From the NCBI GenBank assembly GCA_963761325.1, contig CAVXGZ010000001.1, forward strand, positions 1,736,001 through 1,800,000: a DNA stretch of 64,000 nt. The letters run 5' to 3'. The notes beneath the pieces were generated by a model that was not told the origin of the DNA, ran no database searches, and worked only from the letters and a program-made list of their open reading frames with translations. The DNA is from Streptantibioticus_C sp963761325. Its GTDB lineage: Bacteria > Actinomycetota > Actinomycetes > Streptomycetales > Streptomycetaceae. The position numbers were made by a program, and so were the translations under genes. Below are positions 1 through 8,289 of this stretch, piece by piece (positions within the stretch are counted from its first letter, which is position 1; each line of letters opens with the position of its first letter).

Positions 1-190
1 CCGCACCCCGGAGGAGACCGCGCTGTCCATCGCCGCCGACATCACCGCGCACCGCTACGGTGGTTCGGGGCTCCCGCTGGCCGGCGCGCACCGGCCGATC
101 CACCACGACGCGGTCGCGGCGCCGGTTGTCGTACCGGACCGCCGCGTCATCGTGGACATCGGCGGCGGGAGACTCCAAGGTCTGGCGTAG
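1..190 (+). CDS. XdhC/CoxI family protein, C-terminal fragment (5' end outside window)
   Basis: Read from base 2, the only long open frame to the TAG at 188-190 gives 62 residues starting RTPEETALSIAADI and running through AHRYGGSGLPL. This matches the conserved C-terminal end of XdhC-family proteins, which help insert or mature the molybdenum cofactor of xanthine dehydrogenase. The N-terminal domain and start lie upstream of the window. The context fits: urate, the product of xanthine dehydrogenase, is degraded by genes at 10-12 kb, and a MobA-like nucleotidyltransferase lies at 14.9 kb. The family call rests on a short segment only. Confidence 0.7.
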   Translation, partial: RTPEETALSIAADITAHRYGGSGLPLAGAHRPIHHDAVAAPVVVPDRRVIVDIGGGRLQGLA

Positions 191-210
191 ACGACTATCT
201 GGGGGGACCC

Positions 211-429
211 ATGGGACTTCGACGGTTCGTACGGCGGCTCGGCGGTGACCGGGAGACGGGGCGGCCCGCCCCGCTCCAGTCGCCCAACGTCCCGGCGCCG
301 AACGGGGCGCACCCCGATCCGTACGACCTGGACGCCGCCGACGGCGAACCGGCCGACTACGACGACGGGGTGAGCGAGGCCGACGGCGCCGAGGACGAGG
401 CGCCAGGACCGAACAGCGACGCCGGCTGA
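211..429 (+). CDS. Small acidic hypothetical protein
   Basis: A 72-residue protein whose ATG follows a G-rich ribosome binding site (GGGGGGA) at good spacing, 20 bases after the XdhC stop. The first 20 residues are basic (MGLRRFVRRLGG); the rest is rich in Asp, Glu, Pro and Ala with no Cys, no membrane segment and no motif I recognise. It is probably disordered. Codon use matches the neighbours. It could be cotranscribed with xdhC. Function unknown. Confidence 0.5.
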   Translation: MGLRRFVRRLGGDRETGRPAPLQSPNVPAPNGAHPDPYDLDAADGEPADYDDGVSEADGAEDEAPGPNSDAG

Positions 430-510
430 CGAAGGGTGGTCGCGGGCGGATCTTCTGGTCCACGATGGTGGTAGGACACCACCAGGTGTCGCGACGGCAG
501 GGAGGTCCCG

Positions 511-2172
511 GTGACCGGGCTGGTGATGGACACGAGTGAGAGGTCCTACGAGAGCGGCACCGGGCACACGCCGCTGCTCGGGGACACCATCGGCCGCAAC
601 CTGGCGCGGGCCGTCGCCGCGTATCCGGACCGCGAGGCGCTGGTGGACGTGCCCAGCGGGCGGCGCTGGACCTACCGGGAGTTCGGCCGCGCGGTGGACG
701 AGGTGGCCCGCGCGCTGGTGGCCCGGCGGATCGGCAAGGGCGACCGGGTCGGGATCTGGGCGGTGAACTGCCCGGAGTGGGTGCTCGTCCAGTACGCCAC
801 CGCCCGGATCGGCGCGATCCTGGTCAACATCAACCCCGCCTACCGCACCCACGAGCTGGCCTACGTGCTGCGGCAGGCCGGGATCGAGCTGCTGGTCGCC
901 TCGACCACCTACAAGAGCAGCGACTACCGGGCGATGGCCGCCGAGGTGCGGCCGGAATGCCCGGGGCTGCGGGAGGTCGTGCACATCGGCGACCCGTCGT
1001 GGGAGGAGTTCGTGGCCGGCGCCGCGGGCGTGCCCGAGGACCGGCCGGATGCCGACGAGGCCGCCCTGAGCTGCGACGACCCGGTCAACATCCAGTACAC
1101 CTCGGGCACCACCGGCTTCCCCAAGGGCGCCACGCTCTCCCACCACAACATCCTCAACAACGGCTATTTCGTGGGCGAGTTGGTCTCCTACACCGAGCAG
1201 GACCGGGTCTGCCTGCCGGTGCCGTTCTACCACTGCTTCGGCATGGTGATGGGCAACCTGGGGGTCACCAGCCACGGCGCGTGCATCGTCATCCCGGCGC
1301 CGGTCTTCGACCCGGAGGCCACCTTGCGCGCGGTCGTCCAGGAGCGCTGCACCTCGCTGTACGGGGTGCCCACCATGTTCATCGCCGAGCTGAACCGGCC
1401 GGACTTCGCCTCCTACGACCTGAGCAGCCTGCGCACCGGGATCATGGCCGGCTCGCCCTGCCCGGTGGAGGTGATGAAGCGGGTCATCGCCGAGATGCAC
1501 ATGTCCGAGGTGGCCATCTGCTACGGGATGACCGAGACCTCGCCGGTCTCCACCCAGACCCGGCGCGACGACGACCTGGAGCGGCGCACCGAGACGGTCG
1601 GCCGGGTGCTGCCGCACGTCGAGGTCAAGGTGATCGACCCGGCCACCGGCGTGACCGTGCCGCGCGGCGAGTCGGGCGAACTGTGCACCCGGGGCTACTC
1701 GGTGATGCTCGGCTACTGGGACGAGCCGGAGCGCACCGCCGAGGCGATCGACGCGGGCCGCTGGATGCACACCGGCGACCTGGCGACCATGCGCCCGGAC
1801 GGCTACCTGGCGATCGTCGGCCGGATCAAGGACATGATCATCCGGGGCGGCGAGAACGTCTACCCGCGGGAGATCGAGGAGTTCCTCTACACCCATCCCA
1901 AGGTGGCCGACGTACAGGTGGTCGGCATCCCGGACGAGCACTACGGCGAGGAGGTCGTCGCCTGCGTCATCCCGCGCGACCCGGCCGACCCGCCCACCCT
2001 CGACGAGGTCTCCGCCTTCTGCGCCGGCCGGCTCGCGCACTACAAGGTGCCGCGCCACCTGCGGATCGTGCCGGCCTTCCCGATGACGGTCAGCGGCAAG
2101 GTGCGCAAGGTCGAGCTGCGCGAGGCGGCGGCCCGCGACGTCAACTCCCCTGCGGCGCCAGGGACTCGATGA
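511..2172 (+). CDS. Acyl-CoA synthetase (AMP-binding, FadD-like)
   Basis: A 553-residue ANL-superfamily enzyme that activates a carboxylic acid, probably a fatty acid, to its CoA thioester through an acyl-adenylate. The P-loop-like motif YTSGTTGFPKG is at about residue 197, the YGMTETSP motif at about 336, and the A8 hinge GRIKDMIIRGGENVYP and catalytic-lysine end SGKVRKVELR are near the C-terminus. GTG is chosen because GGAGG lies five bases upstream; an in-frame ATG at 526 is possible. The 3' end overlaps the convergent TetR gene by 32 bases. The substrate cannot be told from sequence. Confidence 0.9.
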   Translation: MTGLVMDTSERSYESGTGHTPLLGDTIGRNLARAVAAYPDREALVDVPSGRRWTYREFGRAVDEVARALVARRIGKGDRVGIWAVNCPEWVLVQYATARIGAILVNINPAYRTHELAYVLRQAGIELLVASTTYKSSDYRAMAAEVRPECPGLREVVHIGDPSWEEFVAGAAGVPEDRPDADEAALSCDDPVNIQYTSGTTGFPKGATLSHHNILNNGYFVGELVSYTEQDRVCLPVPFYHCFGMVMGNLGVTSHGACIVIPAPVFDPEATLRAVVQERCTSLYGVPTMFIAELNRPDFASYDLSSLRTGIMAGSPCPVEVMKRVIAEMHMSEVAICYGMTETSPVSTQTRRDDDLERRTETVGRVLPHVEVKVIDPATGVTVPRGESGELCTRGYSVMLGYWDEPERTAEAIDAGRWMHTGDLATMRPDGYLAIVGRIKDMIIRGGENVYPREIEEFLYTHPKVADVQVVGIPDEHYGEEVVACVIPRDPADPPTLDEVSAFCAGRLAHYKVPRHLRIVPAFPMTVSGKVRKVELREAAARDVNSPAAPGTR

Positions 2173-2776
2173 GCCGTGCGAGGTCGGCCAGGTCCGCCTC
2201 GAACTCCGCCTCCCAGTCCACCGGCCGGTCCAGCCAGCGGGCCAGCAGGGCGTGCGCGGGCAGCTCGCCCTCGGCCGACCGCCCGCGCCGGCCGCGCGGA
2301 TCGAGTTCGCCGGGGCCGAAGCGCCCGCCGGCCATCGAGGCCGCGTACCCCAGCAGGAAGGTGCTGACCAGCCGCTCCACCCTGGGCACCTGCGGCGCGG
2401 GCACCCCCGCCTCCAGCAGCGCCGCGTAGAGGCCGTCCACCGCGCGCACCGCCTCCGGGGTGACCGAGGGCCGGCTGAACAGCAGCGCCGCCGACCACGG
2501 GTGGCGGCGCGTCATCCGCCAGCCGGCGCGGGCGAATCCGGCGAGCCGGTCGCGCCAGCCGGCCGCCCGCGGCGCGTCGTCGGCCGGCACCAGGCCGGAC
2601 AGCAGCCGTCCCACCATCCCGTCGAGCAGCGCCGCCTTGCTGCCGACGTGCGGATACAGCGCCATCGGGGTCACGCCGACCCGTTCGGCCACCGCGCGCA
2701 TCGACACCGCCTCCAGGCCGCGTTCGTCGGCGATGGCCACCGCCGCGTCCAGGATCTCTTCTCGTCGTCCGCTCAT
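2141..2776 (-). CDS. TetR-family repressor of the adjacent ABC exporter
   Basis: A 211-residue TetR regulator. The N-terminal HTH (residues about 5-50: REEILDAAVAIADERGLEAV, then RVGVTPMALYPHVGSKAALL) is clear; the C-terminal ligand domain resembles the TetR_C type. It diverges from the ABC exporter genes with only 49 bases between the starts, and that gap holds a repeated and inverted sequence that looks like its operator (2782-2808). It therefore most likely represses the exporter and itself, released by an exported compound. The ligand is unknown. Confidence 0.88.
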   Translation of the reverse strand: MSGRREEILDAAVAIADERGLEAVSMRAVAERVGVTPMALYPHVGSKAALLDGMVGRLLSGLVPADDAPRAAGWRDRLAGFARAGWRMTRRHPWSAALLFSRPSVTPEAVRAVDGLYAALLEAGVPAPQVPRVERLVSTFLLGYAASMAGGRFGPGELDPRGRRGRSAEGELPAHALLARWLDRPVDWEAEFEADLADLARLIESLAPQGS

Positions 2777-2781
2777 ATCTG

Positions 2782-2808
2782 TACACTGTAGATTCTATAC
2801 AGCGTAGA
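2782..2808. promoter_or_regulatory. Probable TetR operator between divergent tetR and ABC exporter
   Basis: The 49-base gap contains CTGTA (2786-2790) and TACAG (2798-2802), an inverted repeat with a 7-base centre. It also contains an 11-base direct repeat, TACACTGTAGA / TACAGCGTAGA, spaced 16 bases (9 of 11 identical). The region is AT-rich for this genome and is the only place both promoters can sit, so a shared TetR operator is a simple reading. Confidence 0.6.
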
Positions 2809-2825
2809 TCATTTAGGGAGGGGAC

Positions 2826-3731
2826 ATGCTGCAGGTCAACGGCCTGGTCAAGCGATACGGCGCCGCCACCGCGCTCGACGGCTTCGATCTCACGGTGCGG
2901 CCGGGCGAGATCGCCGGGCTGATCGGGCACAACGGGGCGGGCAAGACCACGTTCGTCGAGGTGGTCTGCGGACTGGTGCGCCCCGACGCGGGCCGGGTGC
3001 GGGTCGCCGGCCACGACGCGCTGCGCGCACCGCGGGCCGCCCGCCGGCTGCTCGGCGTCGCACCGCAGGAGACCGCGCTGTACGGCAACGCCACCGTGCG
3101 GGAGAACCTCCGGCTGTTCGGCGCGCTCGCCGGACTGCGCCGGGCGGAGCTGACCCGCGCGGTGGCGGAGGTGGCCGAACGACTGCTGCTGACCGACGTG
3201 CTGGAGCGGCGCGTCGGCCTGCTGTCGGGCGGGCAGCGCCGGCGCACCCAGGCCGGCACCGCGCTGGTCGGCGGGCCCGCGCTGCTGCTGCTCGACGAGC
3301 CCACCGCCGGCGCCGACCCGCAGACCCGCCAGGCGCTGCTCGCCGCGGTGCGCGACCGGGCCGCGGCCGGCGCCGCGGTCGTCTACACCACCCACTACCT
3401 GCCCGAACTCGACGACCTGGACGCCACGTTGGCGGTCGCGCGCGGCGGTCGGATCATCGCCCGCGGCACCCGGCGGACCCTGCTGGCCGGCCTGCCGGGG
3501 GAGTTGCGGATGTCGCCCGGCCGGCCCGGCGACCTGGACGCGCTGCCGCCCGACGTGGGCCGGCGCGCCCGCAGCGTCGGCGGCGAATTGCGGATCGCCG
3601 GCCTCGACGCGCCCGCCGACCTCGCCGCGGTGCTCGCCGCCGGATACGCGCCCGCCTCGGTGGACGTGCGGCGGCCCGATCTGGACGACCTGTACCGGGC
3701 GTTGGGGGGTGCCGGCCGTGCCGCTGCCTGA
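2826..3731 (+). CDS. ABC transporter ATP-binding protein (DrrA-like exporter)
   Basis: A 301-residue nucleotide-binding subunit. Walker A GHNGAGKTT is at residues 34-42, the signature LSGGQRR at 133-139 and Walker B ALLLLDE at 152-158, with the switch histidine in TTHYLPE. The length and C-terminal extension of about 90 residues match the drug-resistance exporter ATPases (DrrA/ABC-2 type). AGGGAGGGG lies just upstream of the ATG. It overlaps the permease gene downstream, so the two are translated together, and it is probably controlled by the divergent TetR. Exported substrate unknown. Confidence 0.9.
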   Translation: MLQVNGLVKRYGAATALDGFDLTVRPGEIAGLIGHNGAGKTTFVEVVCGLVRPDAGRVRVAGHDALRAPRAARRLLGVAPQETALYGNATVRENLRLFGALAGLRRAELTRAVAEVAERLLLTDVLERRVGLLSGGQRRRTQAGTALVGGPALLLLDEPTAGADPQTRQALLAAVRDRAAAGAAVVYTTHYLPELDDLDATLAVARGGRIIARGTRRTLLAGLPGELRMSPGRPGDLDALPPDVGRRARSVGGELRIAGLDAPADLAAVLAAGYAPASVDVRRPDLDDLYRALGGAGRAAA

Positions 3732-4479
3732 GTCCGCCGCGCGGGTGGCCGCGCTGGTGCGCCACAACACCGTGCTGCTGCTGCGCGAACCCGGCCCGCT
3801 GGCCAGCCGGATGATCCTGCCGCTGGCCTTCGTCTCGCTGCTGCGGCCGCTGTACGAGGCGGCCCAGGGCCGGCCCGCCGGGACCGCGCAGGCCGTCACC
3901 GGCACGCTGGTCACCTTCTCGCTGCTGGCGCTGGGCATCGTGGGCGGCGCGGTGCTCGGCGAACGCGTCTGGCACACCTGGGAGCGGCTGCGGACCACCG
4001 CTGCCCACCCGGTGGAACTGCTGCTCGGCAAGGCGGTCCCGGTGATGGCGACGATGCTGGCCCAGCAGTGCGTGGTGGTGCTCTTCGGCGCCGCGGTGTT
4101 CGGCATGCGGCTCGCGCACCCGCTGCTGCTCGCCGCGGTGCTCTTCTCCTGGACCGCGACGCTGCTGGCGCTCGGCACGATGACCGGCGTACTGGTGCGC
4201 AGCCAGGGCGAGTTGTCGGCCGCGTACGACATCGGCGGCATGCTGCTCAGCAGCCTGGGCGGCGCTCTGGTCCCGCTGGCGGCGCTGCCGCTGTGGGTAC
4301 GGCACGCCGCCCCCGCCTCGCCCGGCTACTGGGCGGTCGGCGCGCTGCACGCCGCGCTGGCCGGCGACGGCGGCCGGACCGTGCGGTGCTGCGCGGTGCT
4401 CGGCTGCTGGGCGGTGGCGGCGGGCGGCGCGGCGGCGGTCCGGATCAGCCGGGGCTGGGGGCGGTCGGCGAAGCTGTGA
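3718..4479 (+). CDS. ABC-2 type permease subunit
   Basis: A 253-residue integral membrane protein with about six hydrophobic segments, the partner of the preceding ATPase. The GTG at 3718 is preferred over the in-frame GTG at 3709 because the G-run ribosome site abuts 3709 and is well spaced from 3718. It overlaps the ATPase gene by 14 bases. The fold and pairing indicate an exporter moving a small hydrophobic molecule or lipid outward. The 3' end overlaps the convergent membrane-protein gene by 35 bases. Confidence 0.8.
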   Translation: MPLPESAARVAALVRHNTVLLLREPGPLASRMILPLAFVSLLRPLYEAAQGRPAGTAQAVTGTLVTFSLLALGIVGGAVLGERVWHTWERLRTTAAHPVELLLGKAVPVMATMLAQQCVVVLFGAAVFGMRLAHPLLLAAVLFSWTATLLALGTMTGVLVRSQGELSAAYDIGGMLLSSLGGALVPLAALPLWVRHAAPASPGYWAVGALHAALAGDGGRTVRCCAVLGCWAVAAGGAAAVRISRGWGRSAKL

Positions 4480-5233
4480 ACCGCCGCGCGGCGTACCCGG
4501 CGGCGGCCTGCGCGCCCGCTCCGGCGGCCAGCGCGGCGGCGAACGCGGCGGCTGTGCCCAGCCCCGGCAGCAGGGCAGCCAGCGTGGCGAAGACGGCCAC
4601 GAAGCACCACTCGGCCCGCACCACGCTGCGCAGGAACGCGGTCGCCGCCGCGGCGCCGCCGGCCCGCCGGGTGTGCGCGACCTGGACGACCACCAGCACC
4701 GGGAACGGCGCGAACGGGCCGACCGCCGCCGGTCCCAGCCGCCAGGTCAGCGCGCACACCGCCAGCACCCAGCCGGTCACCAGCACCATCCGCACCCCCG
4801 GCGCGGCCCCGCCGCCGGTCCGGTCCGCCGCAACGGCCGCACCGGGCCAGCCGGCCGCCACCCGGGCCAGCACCAGCAGGTCGGCCGGCAGCACCAGCGC
4901 GGTCGGCGGGCGCAGCAGTTCGAGCGCCGAGGCGGTGACCGCGAACGCGGCCAGCGCCGCGGCCAGTGTGGCCCGCGGCCCGTGCCGGCGGGCCGCGGCG
5001 GCGTAGACCCGGCACAGCAGGCACACCGGGCCCACCCCGGCCAGGGTGGCCGCCGCGGTCCGCCCGGCCAGCGCCGCGCCGCCGTGCAGCGCGGTGAACA
5101 GCACCACCGGCCCCGAGGTGAGCGGCAGCCCGGCCAACAGCCCGCCGAGCGCCGGTCCGTGGCGGCGTTGCACGAAGGAGACGAGCAGCAGCAGGAGCGG
5201 GGGCAGCGCGCATTGCGCGAGCAGGACGGGCAT
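4445..5233 (-). CDS. Polytopic membrane protein of unknown function
   Basis: A 262-residue, very hydrophobic protein with roughly eight membrane segments, beginning MPVLLAQCALPPLLLLLVSF. A CLLC pair sits in the middle (GPVCLLCRVY). The ATG was chosen because the hydrophobic segment starts there and an AGGG ribosome site lies about ten bases upstream; the frame stays open far upstream but the added sequence is low-complexity Arg/Pro. It diverges from the Lrp-type regulator at 5318, which may control it, as Lrp regulators often control adjacent transporters. I do not recognise the family. Confidence 0.65.
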   Translation of the reverse strand: MPVLLAQCALPPLLLLLVSFVQRRHGPALGGLLAGLPLTSGPVVLFTALHGGAALAGRTAAATLAGVGPVCLLCRVYAAAARRHGPRATLAAALAAFAVTASALELLRPPTALVLPADLLVLARVAAGWPGAAVAADRTGGGAAPGVRMVLVTGWVLAVCALTWRLGPAAVGPFAPFPVLVVVQVAHTRRAGGAAAATAFLRSVVRAEWCFVAVFATLAALLPGLGTAAAFAAALAAGAGAQAAAGYAARRFTASPTAPSPG

Positions 5234-5317
5234 GCCCCGACCCTGCCGCGGTACGCGGTGCGATGGGCGCGGACTTCGCGGCCGTCCGGGCGCCGGGACC
5301 GTGGCATTCTCAGTCAT

Positions 5318-5830
5318 ATGAATGATGAGCCGAGAAAAACGCGGAACACCGCCGAGCCGGAGCGGTTGGACCGGCTCGACCGGGAGATCCTGGCCGTGCT
5401 GCTCGACGACGGCCGCGCGACCTACCTGGACGTCGCCCGCCGGGTGCGGCTGTCCGCCAACGCGGTCGCCGACCGGGTGCGCCGGATGCGCGCGCACGGG
5501 GTGATCCGCGGCTACCGCGCCGAACTCGACCCGGCCGCCCTCGGCCGGACCCTGGTCGCGCTGACCGACGTGCGGCTGCGGGACGGCACGGACGGCCGGA
5601 CCTTCGAGTCCGGACTCGCCACCCTGCCCGCGGTGCGCTGGGCGGCCCACACCACCGGCGAGTACGACTACCAGCTGCGGCTCGCCTGCACCGGCACCGC
5701 CGAACTGGAGGAGGTCGTCGAGACGTTGAAGCGCGACCACGGCGTGCGGGAACTGCGCAGCCGGCTGGTGCTGCGCGAGGTTCCCTTCGATCCGGCCCGC
5801 GGCCTTCAGCCCGGCCGCGGCACCAGGTAG
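5318..5830 (+). CDS. Lrp/AsnC-family transcriptional regulator
   Basis: A 170-residue regulator. The N-terminal HTH (about 18-65: LDREILAVLLDDGRATYLDV, then VRLSANAVADRVRRM) is followed by GVIRGYRAELDPAALGRTL, the usual Lrp linker, and an RAM-like C-terminal domain that would bind an amino acid and mediate oligomerisation. The start ATG follows a short divergent promoter gap shared with the membrane-protein gene. The 3' end overlaps the convergent TetR gene by 25 bases. Effector unknown. Confidence 0.85.
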   Translation: MNDEPRKTRNTAEPERLDRLDREILAVLLDDGRATYLDVARRVRLSANAVADRVRRMRAHGVIRGYRAELDPAALGRTLVALTDVRLRDGTDGRTFESGLATLPAVRWAAHTTGEYDYQLRLACTGTAELEEVVETLKRDHGVRELRSRLVLREVPFDPARGLQPGRGTR

Positions 5831-6474
5831 CCGCGCAGCACCCGCTTGCACTCCTCGATCAGTTCCGGATCGCCGTCCGGCCGGGTGCGGAAGGCGAGTT
5901 GCAGCACCGCGTCCGCGCAGCCCACCGCCACCCGCAGCGCCAGCGGCGAGGCCAGCTGACGGCCGCACTGCGCGGGCAGGCCCTCCGCCAGCGCCCGCAG
6001 CCGGGCCGCGACGGCCTCGTTGTTGTCCAGCACCGCGTCCAGGACGTGCCGCTCCGCGTCGGTGCGGCCGCCGCCCACCGGGCCGAAGTCCAGTGCGCAA
6101 AAGCCCGGGACGTCGCGCTTCATCGCCACGAACTCGTCCACCGCCAGGTCGACCAGCGTGCCGACGTCGGCCGGCGGCGCGGTGCCCAGGCGTGCGGACA
6201 GCCGGCCGAGGTAGTCCTCCAGGTTGCGTTCGGCCAGCGCCGCGACCAGGCCGTGCTTGCCGGGGAAGAACTGGTAGAGCGTGCCGATCGGCACCCCGGC
6301 GCGGCGGGCCACCTCGCGGGTGGTCAGCCCGTCGTAGCCGGACTCCCGCAGCAGTTCGGCGCTGGCGTCCAGAATCCGTTCGAAGCGCTCCAGGCTGCGG
6401 CGCTGCACCGGCCGGCGCCGGTAGGGCCCCGGCGCGTCCGCGGCGCCGTCCCCCCGCGTGGTCCTCGCGTTCAT
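5806..6474 (-). CDS. TetR-family transcriptional regulator
   Basis: A 222-residue TetR protein. The HTH lies at residues about 22-68 (RFERILDASAELLRESGYDG, then RAGVPIGTLYQFFPGKHGL); the C-terminal domain is of the variable ligand type. ATG at 6474 is preferred over further upstream starts because the residues added upstream are low-complexity. It diverges from the AMP-binding enzyme at 6594 with 119 bases between starts, so it may regulate that acyl-CoA synthetase, as TetR proteins near such genes often respond to acyl-CoAs. That link is inference. Confidence 0.85.
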   Translation of the reverse strand: MNARTTRGDGAADAPGPYRRRPVQRRSLERFERILDASAELLRESGYDGLTTREVARRAGVPIGTLYQFFPGKHGLVAALAERNLEDYLGRLSARLGTAPPADVGTLVDLAVDEFVAMKRDVPGFCALDFGPVGGGRTDAERHVLDAVLDNNEAVAARLRALAEGLPAQCGRQLASPLALRVAVGCADAVLQLAFRTRPDGDPELIEECKRVLRGYLVPRPG

Positions 6475-6593
6475 ACCGGCCACTCTGCCCGATCGGCCCG
6501 GTCCCCGCGCCGACCCGCGCCGACCCGGGGGTGGTGGCGTACGGTCCCGGGGACGAGGATGTGATCGCCGAACCGGTACCACGAGGAGGGCAC

Positions 6594-8279
6594 ATGGCGC
6601 ACAGCGCGGCGACCGAGGAGTTCAGGGCGGCCCGGGACTTCCTGCTGGAGCACCGGGAGGACCACCGGGCCGCGTGCGAGGGATTCCGCTGGCCGCGTCC
6701 CGAGCACTTCAACTGGGCCCTCGACTGGTTCGACCGGATCGCCGACCGCCCGGAAGGCGCCGGCCGCACGGCGCTGTGGATCGTCGAGGAGGACGGCACC
6801 GAGTCCCGGCAGACCTTCGCGCAACTGCGGGACCGCTCCGACCAGGTGGCCAACTGGCTGCGCGGGCAGGGCGTGCGGGCCGGCGACCGGATCGTGGTGA
6901 TGCTCGGCAACCAGGCGGAGCTGTGGGAGACCGCGCTCGCCGCCATGAAGCTGCGCGCGGTCGTCATCCCGGCCACCCCGCTGCTCGGTCCGGCCGACCT
7001 CACCGACCGGATCGTGCGCGGCGCGGCCCGGCACGTCGTCGTCCGGTCCGCCGACACCGCCAAGTTCGACGAGGTGCCCGGGGACTACACCCGGATCGCG
7101 GTCGGCGGGGCGCCGGCCGGCTGGCTCGCCTACGAGGACGCGGCGGACGCCGCGACCGGCTTCGCGCCCGACGGGCCGACCCGCGCCGACGAGACCCTGA
7201 TGCTCTACTTCACCTCGGGCACCACCGCGCTGCCCAAGCTCGTCGAGCACTCGCACATCTCCTACCCCGTCGGCCACCTGACCACGATGTACTGGATCGG
7301 GCTGCGCCCGGGCGACGTGCACCTGAACATCTCCTCGCCCGGCTGGGCCAAGCACGCCTGGTCCAGCCTGTTCGCGCCGTGGAACGCCGAGGCCACCGTC
7401 TTCGTGCACAACTACACCCGCTTCGACGCCGGCCGGCTGATGTCGGAGATGGACCGGGCCGGGGTCACCAGCTTCTGCGCGCCGCCGACGGTGTGGCGGA
7501 TGCTGATCCAGGCCGACCTGACCGCGCTGCGCAGCCGGCCGCGCGAGGTGGTGGCGGCCGGCGAGCCGCTCAACCCGGAGGTCATCGAACACGTCCGCCG
7601 CGCCTGGGGCGTGACGGTCCGCGACGGCTTCGGCCAGACCGAGACCACCGTGCAGGTCGGCAACACGCCCGGCCAGCCGCTCAAGCCCGGCTCCATGGGC
7701 CGCCCGGTGCCCGGCTACCGGGTGGTCCTGCTCGACCCGGTCACCGGCGAGCCGGCGCAGGAGGGCGAGATCAGCCTCGACCTGACCGCCGAGCGCCCGG
7801 TCGGCCTGATGACCGGCTACGCGGGCGACGCGGAGCGCACCGGCGCCGCCACCGCCGGCGGGTACTACCGCACCGGCGACATCGGCGCGCGCGACGCCGA
7901 GGGGTACATCACCTACGTCGGCCGCGCCGACGACGTGTTCAAGGCGTCCGACTACAAGATCTCCCCGTTCGAGCTGGAGAGCGCCCTGCTGGAGCACGAG
8001 GCGGTCGCCGAGGCCGCGGTGGTGCCCTCGCCCGACCCGGTGCGGCTCGCGGTGCCGAAGGCGTACGTCGTGCTGGCCGGCGGCTGGGAGGCCGACGAGG
8101 CGACCGCGAAGGCGATCTTCGCGCACTCCCGGGCGGTGCTGGCGCCCTACAAGCGCGTGCGGGTGCTGGAGTTCGCCGAACTGCCCAAGACGGTGTCCGG
8201 CAAGATCCGCCGGGTGGACCTGCGCGCCCGGGCGGCCCGCGGCGACGGCGCGGAGTTCCGCGAGCAGGACCTGCGCTGA
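6594..8279 (+). CDS. AMP-binding acyl-CoA ligase (medium-chain/aryl type)
   Basis: A 561-residue ANL-family ligase. The core motif YFTSGTTALPKL is at about residue 203, FGQTETTV at about 346, and the terminal catalytic lysine lies in PKTVSGKIRRVDLR. The early stretch HFNWALDWFDRIA is typical of the medium-chain acyl-CoA/benzoate-CoA ligase branch rather than of long-chain FadD. ATG is set by GAGGAGGG a few bases upstream; 4-coumarate or short-chain acids remain possible substrates. The convergent zinc-ribbon gene starts its stop 10 bases downstream. Confidence 0.88.
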   Translation: MAHSAATEEFRAARDFLLEHREDHRAACEGFRWPRPEHFNWALDWFDRIADRPEGAGRTALWIVEEDGTESRQTFAQLRDRSDQVANWLRGQGVRAGDRIVVMLGNQAELWETALAAMKLRAVVIPATPLLGPADLTDRIVRGAARHVVVRSADTAKFDEVPGDYTRIAVGGAPAGWLAYEDAADAATGFAPDGPTRADETLMLYFTSGTTALPKLVEHSHISYPVGHLTTMYWIGLRPGDVHLNISSPGWAKHAWSSLFAPWNAEATVFVHNYTRFDAGRLMSEMDRAGVTSFCAPPTVWRMLIQADLTALRSRPREVVAAGEPLNPEVIEHVRRAWGVTVRDGFGQTETTVQVGNTPGQPLKPGSMGRPVPGYRVVLLDPVTGEPAQEGEISLDLTAERPVGLMTGYAGDAERTGAATAGGYYRTGDIGARDAEGYITYVGRADDVFKASDYKISPFELESALLEHEAVAEAAVVPSPDPVRLAVPKAYVVLAGGWEADEATAKAIFAHSRAVLAPYKRVRVLEFAELPKTVSGKIRRVDLRARAARGDGAEFREQDLR

Positions 8280-8289
8280 GCCCGCTGCC

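Noticed and set aside
55..2058. Very long open frames on the strand opposite to the acyl-CoA synthetase and many other genes
   Set aside because: They are by-products of high GC content; their translations are Arg/Gly/Pro/His-rich without motifs and run against clear enzyme genes.
4445..7063. A single 872-residue minus-strand reading through the membrane protein, Lrp and TetR region
   Set aside because: Only the part ending at 4445 looks like a protein; upstream sequence is the shadow of the Lrp and TetR genes.
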